Shown piece by piece: positions 1 through 7,158 of a stretch of 10,618 bases of DNA. The stretch covers positions 1-10,618 of the forward strand of contig CANROV010000058.1 in the NCBI GenBank assembly GCA_947632315.1, read 5' to 3'. The stretch comes from Candidatus Gastranaerophilales bacterium. Lineage in GTDB: Bacteria; Cyanobacteriota; Vampirovibrionia; Gastranaerophilales; Gastranaerophilaceae. The position numbers and the translations under genes are program-made. Position 1 is the first letter of the stretch; each line of letters starts with the position of its first letter. The notes under the pieces are model-generated. The model was not told the origin of the DNA and did no database searches. It was given only the letters and a program-made list of their open reading frames with translations.

Positions 1-120
1 CAAGCGAAGAATGAGCTTTGCGAGCTTGTATGCGTAACGCAGTGGAGTCTGAACACTCGTACAGAGGCGAGGAGCCGGTGGTAGAGTGCGACACCGGATT
101 AAATTATCCGAAATAATTTA
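1..120. other. GC-rich, hairpin-rich non-coding block upstream of clpP
   Basis: By hand count 55 of the first 97 bases are G or C (about 57%), against roughly one third in the neighbouring genes. The block is dense in small inverted repeats: TGCG/CGCA (31-34/38-41), GAGT/ACTC (45-48/55-58), CCGGTG/CACCGG (75-80/92-97) and an 8-bp hairpin at 100-120. GAGCTT is also repeated directly at 13-18 and 22-27. A 28-codon frame is open from an ATG at 30 to a TAA at 116, and another frame runs in from the edge to a TAG at 82-84. Neither has a visible ribosome binding site or codon use like the neighbours, so I do not call a gene. It could be a dispersed intergenic repeat, the end of a structured RNA, or a clpP leader. 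The window edge cuts it off on the left. Confidence 0.4.
100..120. repeat. Perfect 8-bp stem hairpin upstream of clpP
   Basis: TAAATTAT (100-107) pairs perfectly with ATAATTTA (113-120) around the 5-base loop CCGAA. It directly follows the CCGGTG/CACCGG pair. The stem is all A/T and no U-run follows, so a classic intrinsic terminator is not supported. It may be part of a folded leader, or the edge of the GC-rich block. Confidence 0.45.
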
Positions 121-164
121 GAGGCACAGGATTAGTTAAAAAATATAAAGGATTTAAGGCTGTT

Positions 165-755
165 ATGGATAGAAAATCAATATTAAGTTATGTACCTACT
201 GTAATTGAAGCGTCATCTCAAGGCGAGAGGTCGTTTGATATTTTTTCCCGTCTTTTAAGAGAAAGAATTATATTTTTAGGTGAAGAGATAGATGATGAAA
301 TGTCAAATTCAATAGTAGCCCAGTTATTATTGCTGGATTCCGAAAATCCCGAAAAAGATATAATGATGTATATAAACAGCCCCGGTGGTGTTATAACCGC
401 AGGTATGGCTATATATGATACAATGAAGCATGTAAGAGCGGATGTATCTACAATTTGCTTAGGAGAAGCTGCCTCAATGGGTGCGTTTTTACTGTCGGCA
501 GGAACAAAAGGGAAAAGAATGGCGCTTCCAAGCAGCAGAATCATGATACACCAGCCTTTAGGCGGAGCGCAAGGTCAAGCAACAGATATTGAAATAGAAG
601 CAAAAGAAATTTTAAGAATGAAAAAAGAGTTAAATACACTGCTTGCGGAACATACCGGACAGCCTATTGAAAAAATATATGCGGATACGGAACGTGATAA
701 TTATATGTCTGCACAAGAAGCCGTAGAGTATGGGCTTATTGATAGAGTAATTTAA
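165..755 (+). CDS. clpP: ATP-dependent Clp protease proteolytic subunit ClpP
   Basis: This is the serine peptidase that forms the two-ring, 14-subunit ClpP barrel. It degrades proteins unfolded and fed in by AAA+ partners such as ClpX, ClpA or ClpC in the cytosol. The 196-residue product has the usual family length. The catalytic triad is visible: Ser104 in GEAASMGA, His129 in IMIHQP and Asp178 in TERDNY, spaced as in E. coli ClpP with a short N-terminal offset. The oxyanion-hole motif SPGG is at residues 72-75. The ATG at 165 is preceded by AAAGGA (147-152) and a closer AAGG (156-159), and the start gives the normal N-terminal loop. No clpX or tig is in view; ffh follows 70 bases later with no clear terminator between. 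The family assignment is secure. Which of several paralogues it is, if the genome has more than one, cannot be told. Confidence 0.97.
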   Translation: MDRKSILSYVPTVIEASSQGERSFDIFSRLLRERIIFLGEEIDDEMSNSIVAQLLLLDSENPEKDIMMYINSPGGVITAGMAIYDTMKHVRADVSTICLGEAASMGAFLLSAGTKGKRMALPSSRIMIHQPLGGAQGQATDIEIEAKEILRMKKELNTLLAEHTGQPIEKIYADTERDNYMSAQEAVEYGLIDRVI

Positions 756-776
756 TCTTTACGAACTGAAACAATT

Positions 777-816
777 TTGCACCGGTAAGGTTTTAAGTAT
801 ATTTTTATAGTAAAAT
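777..816 (+). promoter_or_regulatory. Weak candidate promoter ahead of ffh
   Basis: TTGCAC (777-782) lies 15 bases before TATATT (798-803), and a second possible -10, TAAAAT, is at 811-816. The latter would start transcription about three bases before the ffh ATG. AT-rich DNA gives many chance matches and the spacing is not ideal, so this is only a candidate. The ffh ATG lacks a Shine-Dalgarno sequence in the 20 bases before it, which fits a very short leader. Confidence 0.2.
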
Positions 817-825
817 TATTATGTT

Positions 826-2187
826 ATGTTTGATAATTTATCGGAAAAACTGCAGGATATAATAAGAAAAACCTCCGGAAATGCTTCATTGACTGAAGAA
901 AATATGCAAGAAGCTTTGAGGGAAGTGAGGCGTGCATTATTAGACGCTGATGTCAGTTTAAAGGTTGTAAAACTTTTCATGACTTCGCTCAAGGAAAAAG
1001 CACTCGGAGAAGAAGTTATAAAAGGAGTAAATCCTTCCCAACAACTGGTAAAAATTGTTCATGATGAACTTGTTAATATATTAGGGAATGAAAATTCTCC
1101 GTTAGATTTAACCGGACATCCTTCAATAATAATGATGTTAGGACTTCAAGGCTCCGGAAAAACAACTTCAAGTGCAAAACTGGCTGTTAAATTAAAAAAA
1201 GAAGGCAAAAATCCTTTGTTGGTTGCGGCTGATGTATATAGACCTGCCGCTATAACCCAGTTAAAAACTTTGGGTGAGCAGATAAATACTCCTGTTTATA
1301 CAATAGAAGGTTCAACAGATGTTCAAAAAATAGTTTCAGAGTCAATAGAATACGCAAAAAATAACGGATATAATGTTGTAATAATAGATACAGCAGGACG
1401 TTTACAAATTGATAATGAAATGATGGCAGAACTGTTATTGATAGATAGAGCATTTAAACCGAATGAAAAGCTATTGGTAATTGATTCCATGCTTGGTCAG
1501 CAGGCTGTAAGTGTAGCGGAAAATTTTAATATTCAGCTTGATATAACAGGTATTGTTTTAACAAAATTGGATGGCGATTCAAGAGGCGGAGCGGCATTAA
1601 GTGTTGTTCATTCATCGGGTAAACCTATAAAATTAACGGGTACGGGTGAAAAGCTTGATGCTTTAAATGATTTTCATCCTTCAAGAATGGCTGATAGAAT
1701 ATTGGGAATGGGCGATATAGTTTCGCTTGTTGAAAAAGCAAAGGAAGTTTTTGACGAAAAACAGGCTAAAGAGTTTGAAAAGAAAATGGAAAAAGCTGAG
1801 TTTTCGTATAATGATTTTATAAAAATGCAAAAACAAATGAAAATGTTCGGGTCTATAGATAATATACTCGGAATGCTTCCAATACCCGGATTAAATAAAG
1901 ACAGCAAAGAATTAATAGCGTCAGAAGGCGAAAAACAAATTAAAAGAATAGAATCTTTTATATCCAGTATGACTCCCGAAGAAAGAGCAAAACCATCTGT
2001 AATGAATACCTCAAGAAAGAAAAGAATTTCAGCCGGTTGCGGTATTCCTATTCATGAAATAAATCAAATAATATCTCAATTTGACCAAATGCGTCAAATG
2101 ATGAAAGGTTTTTCTGATATAAAAAATAAAATAAAAAAAGGGAAATTGAAAATCCCTAAGAATTTGAGCGGAAAGTTTCCGTTTTAA
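826..2187 (+). CDS. ffh: Signal recognition particle GTPase Ffh (SRP54)
   Basis: Ffh binds the 4.5S SRP RNA and hydrophobic signal sequences of nascent chains, then delivers ribosomes to the receptor FtsY at the membrane. Seen in the 453-residue product: an N-terminal helical bundle (about 1-90); the G domain with P-loop GLQGSGKT (106-113), the switch motif DTAGR (188-192) and TKLDGDSRGG (246-255); then the methionine-rich M domain (about 330-430) with the RNA-binding helix SRKKRISAGCG (396-406) and a QMRQMMKGF stretch. The usual bacterial form of that helix reads GSG; here the central Ser is Cys404. The ATG at 826 gives the standard N-terminus but has no nearby ribosome binding site. An alternative ATG at 821 is in another frame. 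The gene follows clpP by 70 bases and precedes the nucleotidyltransferase by 15. Confidence 0.97.
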   Translation: MFDNLSEKLQDIIRKTSGNASLTEENMQEALREVRRALLDADVSLKVVKLFMTSLKEKALGEEVIKGVNPSQQLVKIVHDELVNILGNENSPLDLTGHPSIIMMLGLQGSGKTTSSAKLAVKLKKEGKNPLLVAADVYRPAAITQLKTLGEQINTPVYTIEGSTDVQKIVSESIEYAKNNGYNVVIIDTAGRLQIDNEMMAELLLIDRAFKPNEKLLVIDSMLGQQAVSVAENFNIQLDITGIVLTKLDGDSRGGAALSVVHSSGKPIKLTGTGEKLDALNDFHPSRMADRILGMGDIVSLVEKAKEVFDEKQAKEFEKKMEKAEFSYNDFIKMQKQMKMFGSIDNILGMLPIPGLNKDSKELIASEGEKQIKRIESFISSMTPEERAKPSVMNTSRKKRISAGCGIPIHEINQIISQFDQMRQMMKGFSDIKNKIKKGKLKIPKNLSGKFPF

Positions 2188-2202
2188 AAAAAGGATAGCA
2201 GT

Positions 2203-3201
2203 ATGATAAAAAAAGCAATGATAATGGCAGCAGGAGTAGGTTCAAGATTGGGACTTTTATCTAATATAGTTCCAAAACCGTTGGTTCCGTTAGCTAATGT
2301 TCCTACAATGGATATTATTATTAAACATCTTGAGTTGTACGGTATTAAAGATATTATAGCTAATACTTTCTATAAAGCTGATATGATTAAAGAATATTAT
2401 AAAAATAAATATCCGAATGCTAATTATAATTTTATAAAAGAAGAAAAATTATCAGGTACGGCAGGCGGAGTAAAAAAATGCCAGTTCTTTTTTGATAAAG
2501 GAGAAGATTTTATTGTTCTGTCGGGTGACGGTTTATCAGATATTGATATCAAAAAAGCTTATGAATCTCACAAAAATTCGGGTGCTATAGCTACAATTGT
2601 ATTAAAAGAAATAGAACATAAAAATGTTCCGTTATATGGAATTGTTGTGCCGGATAAGAAGGGATTTGTTGATTCTTTTCAGGAAAAACCACCAATAAAT
2701 ATGGCAAAATCAAACCTTGCCAATACGGGTATTTATATATTCAGTTATGAAATATTCAATTTTATTCCTGAAAATACATTTTATGATTTTGCAAAAAATG
2801 TGTTCCCAAGCATACTTGCTTCGGGATTAAAAATTAATACATTTGTTACTGACGGGTATTGGAGTGATATAGGTTCAATAGAACAGTATAAAAAATCTAA
2901 TTTCGATATTCTGTTAAACGGAATAAAAGCTTATAATCCTAAAATTGAGAAAATTGACGGTGCTTTTTGTATTTTGGGTAAAAATGTAATAATAGAAGAA
3001 AATGTTAGATTAAATGGTAAATGTATAATTGGAAGCAATTGCCGAATAAGAAAAAATTCAAGTATAAAAGATTCTGTTATTTGGAATAATGCCGAAATAA
3101 ACGATAATGTTATTGTCGAAAATTCAATAATTTTATCTGACGAAAAAGTAAAAGAAAATTTAAAAGACCGTATATATAGTAATATAGAAATGGCAGTATA
3201 G
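2203..3201 (+). CDS. Sugar-1-phosphate nucleotidyltransferase (GCD1/RfbA-like) with left-handed beta-helix tail
   Basis: It likely transfers a nucleoside monophosphate from an NTP to a sugar 1-phosphate, making an NDP-sugar for glycan synthesis. The 332 residues begin with the nucleotide-binding signature AAGVGSRL...PKPLVPLANVP (9-34). They continue with LSGTAGG (83-89), a metal-binding SGDGLSDID (107-115, Asp109 probable ligand), FQEKP (159-163), NTGIYIF (174-180) and WSDIG (220-224, probable second metal Asp). The tail from about 255 to 312 shows the irregular hexapeptide pattern of a left-handed beta-helix, as in mannose-1-phosphate guanylyltransferases and GlmU-like enzymes. The motif-1 segment reads GLLSN where many relatives have PLT. 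A good AAGGA (2191-2195) lies 7 bases before the ATG. The substrate (mannose, glucose or other) cannot be read from sequence alone. It is co-directional with ffh and the DAHP synthase, probably in one transcript. Confidence 0.85.
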   Translation: MIKKAMIMAAGVGSRLGLLSNIVPKPLVPLANVPTMDIIIKHLELYGIKDIIANTFYKADMIKEYYKNKYPNANYNFIKEEKLSGTAGGVKKCQFFFDKGEDFIVLSGDGLSDIDIKKAYESHKNSGAIATIVLKEIEHKNVPLYGIVVPDKKGFVDSFQEKPPINMAKSNLANTGIYIFSYEIFNFIPENTFYDFAKNVFPSILASGLKINTFVTDGYWSDIGSIEQYKKSNFDILLNGIKAYNPKIEKIDGAFCILGKNVIIEENVRLNGKCIIGSNCRIRKNSSIKDSVIWNNAEINDNVIVENSIILSDEKVKENLKDRIYSNIEMAV

Positions 3202-3217
3202 AAAAAGAGGATAACTC

Positions 3218-4264
3218 ATGATAATTATAATGGAGCCTTCAGCAACTGAAGAACAAATCGGAATAGTTGTGAAAGCACTTGAAAATAAGGGATTTAAAAC
3301 TGTATTAAACCACGGCGACGTAATGACCGTTATTGCCGCAATAGGAGATAAACGCTTAATTGAGCCTCATTCTTTTCAATCTTATGAAGGTGTAAGAAGT
3401 GTTAAATTGATACAAGAACCGTATAAATTAGCATCAAGAGAAGGTAAACAGGAAGATACGGTTATAGAATTTTCAAACGGAGTAAGAATAGGAGGAAATG
3501 AAAAGCCTGTATTAATTGTAGGGCCTTGCAGTGTGGAACAGGATATTGACGGGTTATTAAGAGTAGCTGAAGCTGCAAAAGAAATGGGCTGTCATTTTTT
3601 AAGAGGCGGTGCATTTAAACCGAGAACTTCTCCTTATGATTTTCAGGGATTGGAAGAAAAAGCATTGGAATATCTTGCTATTGCAAGGGAAAAAACGGGA
3701 TTGCTGATTGTTACTGAATTAATGGACACAATGGAATTGGATTTGGTATGCCAATATGCCGATGTAATACAAATCGGGGCAAGAAACATGCAGAATTTTA
3801 AACTGTTAAAAGCGGTAGGAAAATGCAATAAACCTGTAATATTAAAACGAGGTGCCGCAGCAACTATCAGAGAATTTCTGCTTGCCGCAGAACACATAAT
3901 GTATAACGGAAATGATAAAGTTATATTGTGTGAAAGAGGTATAAAAGGCGTTGATAATTCAGCAACAAGAAATACTTTGGATATAGCTTCAATTCCGGTA
4001 ATAAAGAAGTATTCACATCTCCCCGTTATAGTAGATCCCAGCCATGGAACGGGAAGAAGATATTTAATAGAGCCGATGGCGAAAGCAGGATTAATTGTCG
4101 GAGCTCACGGAGTAATGATGGAAGTTCATCACGACCCTGAAAATGCTTCGTCCGACGGGGCGCAAAGTCTTCCTATTCCAATGTTTAAGGAAGTGGCAAA
4201 ACGTCTTAATAAGCTAATCGGAAGAATAGACTACGATAATAAACATCAGTTGAGTAAGGTGTAA
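3218..4264 (+). CDS. aroF: 3-deoxy-7-phosphoheptulonate (DAHP) synthase, type I beta with regulatory N-domain
   Basis: It condenses phosphoenolpyruvate with erythrose 4-phosphate, the first step of the shikimate pathway to aromatic amino acids. The 348 residues fall into a ferredoxin/ACT-like N-terminal domain (about 1-70, starting MIIIMEPSATEEQI), typical of feedback-regulated beta-type enzymes such as that of Thermotoga, and a TIM barrel (about 85-335). Visible active-site elements are GPCS with metal ligand Cys104, KPRTSPY (134-140), RGAAATI (211-217), DPSHGTG with His275, Glu302 in MMEVHH, and Asp313. All four expected metal ligands are present. The AAAGAGGA before the ATG at 3218 is a good ribosome binding site. 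The symbol aroF is used in the generic sense common for this family; aroG or aroA(G) would be equally fair. The gene sits 16 bases after the nucleotidyltransferase, and its stop is three bases before the helicase start. Confidence 0.95.
   Translation: MIIIMEPSATEEQIGIVVKALENKGFKTVLNHGDVMTVIAAIGDKRLIEPHSFQSYEGVRSVKLIQEPYKLASREGKQEDTVIEFSNGVRIGGNEKPVLIVGPCSVEQDIDGLLRVAEAAKEMGCHFLRGGAFKPRTSPYDFQGLEEKALEYLAIAREKTGLLIVTELMDTMELDLVCQYADVIQIGARNMQNFKLLKAVGKCNKPVILKRGAAATIREFLLAAEHIMYNGNDKVILCERGIKGVDNSATRNTLDIASIPVIKKYSHLPVIVDPSHGTGRRYLIEPMAKAGLIVGAHGVMMEVHHDPENASSDGAQSLPIPMFKEVAKRLNKLIGRIDYDNKHQLSKV
4256..4261 (+). promoter_or_regulatory. Ribosome binding site that fixes the TTG start of the helicase
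   Basis: AAGGTG lies inside the last codons of the DAHP synthase gene and 6 bases before TTG 4268. The helicase frame is closed upstream by the DAHP synthase stop TAA (4262-4264), which is in the same frame. The next in-frame ATG is far inside the helicase fold, so TTG 4268 is effectively the only workable start. Confidence 0.7.
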
Positions 4265-4267
4265 AAA

Positions 4268-6562
4268 TTGTATAAATTCGATTTTGAACTGGATGATTTT
4301 CAAAAAGAAGCAGTTAATTTTATAGATTCGGGAAAAAGCGTTGTTGTCTGTGCGCCTACAGGTGCAGGGAAAACTTGTATTGCCGAACATGCAGTGCATA
4401 GAGCCTTGGAAGAAAATACAAGATTGTTTTACACTACTCCTTTAAAGGCATTATCTAATCAAAAATTTTATGATTTCTCAAATAAATATGGGCAAGGTAA
4501 TGTCGGGCTTTTAACAGGTGATACCTCCATTAACAGAGAAGCTCCCATTGTTGTTATGACAACCGAAGTATTTAGAAATATGCTTTATAATACTAATTTT
4601 GGAAGCTTAAAGGATAATCTTCAGGGGGTAAAATATGTAGTTCTTGATGAAGTTCATTATATGAATGATGAACAAAGAGGAACAGTGTGGGAAGAAAGTA
4701 TTATATACTGCCCGTCAAATATTCAAATAATAGCATTAAGCGCAACAGTAGCTAATTCAAAACAGCTTTGTGATTGGATAAACACTGTGCATGGTAAAAC
4801 GGAGCTTGTTTTTACTGATTTTCGTCCTGTGCCGTTAAGACATTATTATTATGATTCTTCTAAACCTTATGATATATTGCCACTGTTAACTCCGGACGGA
4901 AAGCTCAACAGAAAAATAAAACCCGAAAAGAAAATAAATTACTATTCACGTCAGGCAAAAAAACAAAATACCGTAAAAGATATAATAAGCGTATTACATA
5001 AAAAGGAAATGCTTCCTGCCATATATTTTACTTTTTCACGTAAAAAATGCGATGAAAATATGGAAAAATGCGAAAATCTTCATCTTATAACCGATGAGGA
5101 ATCAAAACGAATAAGACAGGAAATATCAGAATTTTTAAAAGAGTATCCGTATCTTGAAAACAATAAAAATCTTGAATATCTGTATAATGGAGTAGCCTCG
5201 CACCATGCAGGATTATTACCTTCTTGGAAACTTCTTGTTGAAAGACTTTTTCAGAAAGGATTGATAAAAGTAGTATTCGCAACTGAAACACTGGCGGCAG
5301 GGATAAATATGCCGGCAAGAACTACTGTTATTTCCGCAATAAGTAAAAGAACAGATTCGGGGCATAGAATGCTCAGTGCAAATGAATTTCTTCAAATGTC
5401 AGGACGTGCGGGAAGAAGAGGGATGGATAAGGTAGGTAATGTTGTTGTTGTCGGAACTCAATTTCAATCACCCGATGAAGTAGCTCAATTAGTTAAAAGT
5501 GACGCTAATCCGCTTGAAAGCCAATTTTCACCGACTTATTCAATGGTTTTGAATTTGCTTCAAAATTTAGAGCTTGAACAGGCAAAAGAATTAATTCTTA
5601 AAAGTTTTGGATATTATTCTTCTAATGACAGATTAAAACCAATGATACTTCAGCAGATTACCTGCGAGCAGACATTAAATAAATTAAAAAATGAAAAATG
5701 CCCGTTCGGTTTATCTAATGATGATTTTATTGAATTTAATAAGTTAAAAGAAAAATTTATTGTTTACAGAAAATTAACAAGAACTCTGGAAAAACAAGCA
5801 AAACAAAAAGGGCAAAAAGATACTCCCGAAGTTTTGGAATATAAAGATAAAACAAGAGAATTACGTGAAAAAATTCAAAAATATAACTGCGAAATATGCA
5901 GAGGGTATAAAAAACACGTTAAAAATCTTGAAATAATTTCAAGATACGAAAAAAAATATAAAGAAACCTGCAAAAATATTGAAAAACAAAAAGATATTTA
6001 TTGGAATAAATTTCTGGCACATAAAGAGATATTGGAAAAAACAGGCTATATAGAAAATGCAGTTCCGTCAAAAGACGGGGTAATGTGTTCAATGATAAGA
6101 GCTGAAAATGAACTGTTTTTATCTGAAATTATATTAAAAGGCACTTTAGACGGTTTAGAGCCTTATGAACTTGCTTCCGTAATATGTGCGCTTGTTACTG
6201 AAGATTTAAGAGGGGATGTGTATCCCAATCAGCCTATAAGTAAAAATTCAAGGAAAGCTTTAAATAAAATAAAAGATATTCGCAAAAAAATTGCAATTCT
6301 CCAGCGTGAATACGATATTGATACCGAAATGTATATTAATTCCTACTATTCTCCGCTTATAGAACAGTGGATACTTGAAACTCCTTGGCAGGATATTGCA
6401 AAACAGGTGGATTCATCTGAAGGTGATATTGTTCGCATATTTAAGCGAACGGTTGATGTACTAAGACAACTTACAATTTTGCCTAATGTAAGTGATGAAA
6501 TTAAACAAAATGCTAAAATTGCAATAACCGCTATATTAAAAGAACCTGTAGAAGAAGATTAA
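4268..6562 (+). CDS. Ski2/HelY-like DEVH-box helicase with DSHCT domain
   Basis: This is a superfamily 2 helicase of the Ski2/Mtr4 type, which unwinds RNA (or nucleic acid generally) with ATP. Bacterial members occur in Cyanobacteria and Actinobacteria (HelY). Motifs in the 764 residues: DFQ Q-like start (10-12), Walker A APTGAGKT (29-36), DEVH (127-130), SAT (158-160), SHHAGLLP (311-318), motif V ATETLAAGINMPA (338-350) and motif VI QMSGRAGRRG (376-385). A charged, probably coiled region follows (about 490-590). It includes C541-x2-C544-x5-H550, which resembles the cysteine/histidine patch I recall from HelY proteins. The C-terminus (about 600-755) reads as a DSHCT domain with MIRAENELFLSEI and PYELASVICALVTED. 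The start is a TTG with AAGGTG ahead of it. It lies in frame with the DAHP synthase, one codon after that gene's stop. The in-cell substrate is not known from sequence. Confidence 0.93.
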   Translation: MYKFDFELDDFQKEAVNFIDSGKSVVVCAPTGAGKTCIAEHAVHRALEENTRLFYTTPLKALSNQKFYDFSNKYGQGNVGLLTGDTSINREAPIVVMTTEVFRNMLYNTNFGSLKDNLQGVKYVVLDEVHYMNDEQRGTVWEESIIYCPSNIQIIALSATVANSKQLCDWINTVHGKTELVFTDFRPVPLRHYYYDSSKPYDILPLLTPDGKLNRKIKPEKKINYYSRQAKKQNTVKDIISVLHKKEMLPAIYFTFSRKKCDENMEKCENLHLITDEESKRIRQEISEFLKEYPYLENNKNLEYLYNGVASHHAGLLPSWKLLVERLFQKGLIKVVFATETLAAGINMPARTTVISAISKRTDSGHRMLSANEFLQMSGRAGRRGMDKVGNVVVVGTQFQSPDEVAQLVKSDANPLESQFSPTYSMVLNLLQNLELEQAKELILKSFGYYSSNDRLKPMILQQITCEQTLNKLKNEKCPFGLSNDDFIEFNKLKEKFIVYRKLTRTLEKQAKQKGQKDTPEVLEYKDKTRELREKIQKYNCEICRGYKKHVKNLEIISRYEKKYKETCKNIEKQKDIYWNKFLAHKEILEKTGYIENAVPSKDGVMCSMIRAENELFLSEIILKGTLDGLEPYELASVICALVTEDLRGDVYPNQPISKNSRKALNKIKDIRKKIAILQREYDIDTEMYINSYYSPLIEQWILETPWQDIAKQVDSSEGDIVRIFKRTVDVLRQLTILPNVSDEIKQNAKIAITAILKEPVEED

Positions 6563-6985
6563 TCAGCCGTATATAGCTTTTATACCCTGCAGATTATAGA
6601 TAAGGCTGTCTAATGCGTCTTTGTTACCTTTTTTTATCTCAATAAACTTTAATACCATATCTCTGCTGGCATCAGTTTCAAGAATATCTATTAATCCTGT
6701 TATTTCATCTTGGGTAAGATTAAGTCTTTCTTGTAATTTAGCTATGTAATTTAAATCAATTTCCATTTTTTTAGGAATAAACATACTCCCTTGACCTGTC
6801 AACAGCCAATTAATGTTTATATGATAAGTTTCTATAAGCGCATTCAAAAACTTAGGGCCAGGCTGGGCTTCTTCTCTTTCGTAACTGCCGATTGTCCTAA
6901 CGGGAATATTCACATTTTCTGCGAGTTCCCCTGCTGTTAAGTGTAATATTGCTCTAATATCTTTTATTCTTTTTCCGATACCCAT
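6563..6985 (-). CDS. XRE/CI-like helix-turn-helix repressor
   Basis: This 140-residue DNA-binding protein has an XRE (HTH_3) domain at about 4-64. Helix 2 is near TAGELAENVNIP (17-28) and the recognition helix near VRTIGSYERE (29-38). The YHININWLLTGQGSMF stretch (54-69) is the signature commonly seen in phage CI/C2-type and related repressors. The C-terminal half (about 74-140) is charged and helical and lacks a recognisable peptidase (LexA/CI) domain, so self-cleavage is not expected; it probably mediates dimerisation. The ATG at 6985 has only a weak GTGAAG-like ribosome site. The gene is tail-to-tail with the helicase: its stop triplet (6563-6565) directly abuts the helicase stop. Upstream lies a control region with four matching palindromic sites, suggesting that it regulates itself and the two divergent small genes. 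That regulatory link is inference. Confidence 0.88.
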   Translation of the reverse strand: MGIGKRIKDIRAILHLTAGELAENVNIPVRTIGSYEREEAQPGPKFLNALIETYHININWLLTGQGSMFIPKKMEIDLNYIAKLQERLNLTQDEITGLIDILETDASRDMVLKFIEIKKGNKDALDSLIYNLQGIKAIYG

Positions 6986-7007
6986 AATTACTTCACTTAA
7001 AATTATG

Positions 7008-7023
7008 TTACAATATAATGTAA
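7008..7023. promoter_or_regulatory. Operator candidate O1
   Basis: TTACA-ATATAA-TGTAA: perfect 5-bp arms, 6-bp spacer, 22 bases upstream of the repressor ATG (leftward). Best palindrome of the set together with O2. Confidence 0.6.
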
Positions 7024-7039
7024 TAGCTATTGTAATATT

Positions 7040-7055
7040 TTACATGATAATGTAA
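7040..7055. promoter_or_regulatory. Operator candidate O2
   Basis: TTACA-TGATAA-TGTAA: same arms and spacer length as O1, 32 bp away start to start, about three helical turns, so both could be bound from the same face of the DNA. An extra TGTAA at 7031-7035 overlaps this cluster and makes a TGTAA-N4-TTACA pair with the O2 left arm. Confidence 0.6.
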
Positions 7056-7070
7056 TATAATAACTATAAC

Positions 7071-7105
7071 TATAATATCATAAGCTTCCAACTAATGATA
7101 TTATA
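7071..7105. repeat. Perfect 11-bp inverted repeat at the centre of the control region
   Basis: TATAATATCAT (7071-7081) is exactly complementary in reverse to ATGATATTATA (7095-7105), with a 13-base loop. Each arm contains a perfect TATAAT, one reading rightward and one leftward. It could be a cruciform or hairpin, a binding site for a second factor, or a pair of face-to-face promoters. The arms are almost all A/T, so some chance contribution is possible. Confidence 0.6.
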
Positions 7106-7112
7106 CAACAAA

Positions 7113-7128
7113 TTACATTTTATTGCAT
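7113..7128. promoter_or_regulatory. Operator candidate O3
   Basis: TTACA-TTTTAT-TGCAT. The left arm is perfect and the right arm degenerate relative to O1/O2. It forms the inner member of the right-hand pair, 30 bp before O4. Confidence 0.45.
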
Positions 7129-7142
7129 TAATTTTTAAGAAA

Positions 7143-7158
7143 TTACAATTTAATGCAG
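7143..7158. promoter_or_regulatory. Operator candidate O4
   Basis: TTACA-AATTTA-TGCAG, matching O1 at 13 of 16 positions. It sits almost exactly in the spacer between TTAAGA (7135-7140) and GATATA (7158-7163), where a bound repressor would block a rightward promoter. Confidence 0.45.

Noticed and set aside
30..116. 28-codon open frame in the GC-rich block
   Set aside because: No ribosome binding site, and it overlaps several hairpins; more likely chance translation of structured or repeated DNA.
218..544. 108-residue open frame on the minus strand inside clpP
   Set aside because: It lies wholly opposite clpP, which has an intact catalytic triad; there is no ribosome site or independent support.
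2955..3140. Separate acyltransferase gene from the hexapeptide-like repeats
   Set aside because: The repeats are in frame with the nucleotidyltransferase and form its usual C-terminal beta-helix.
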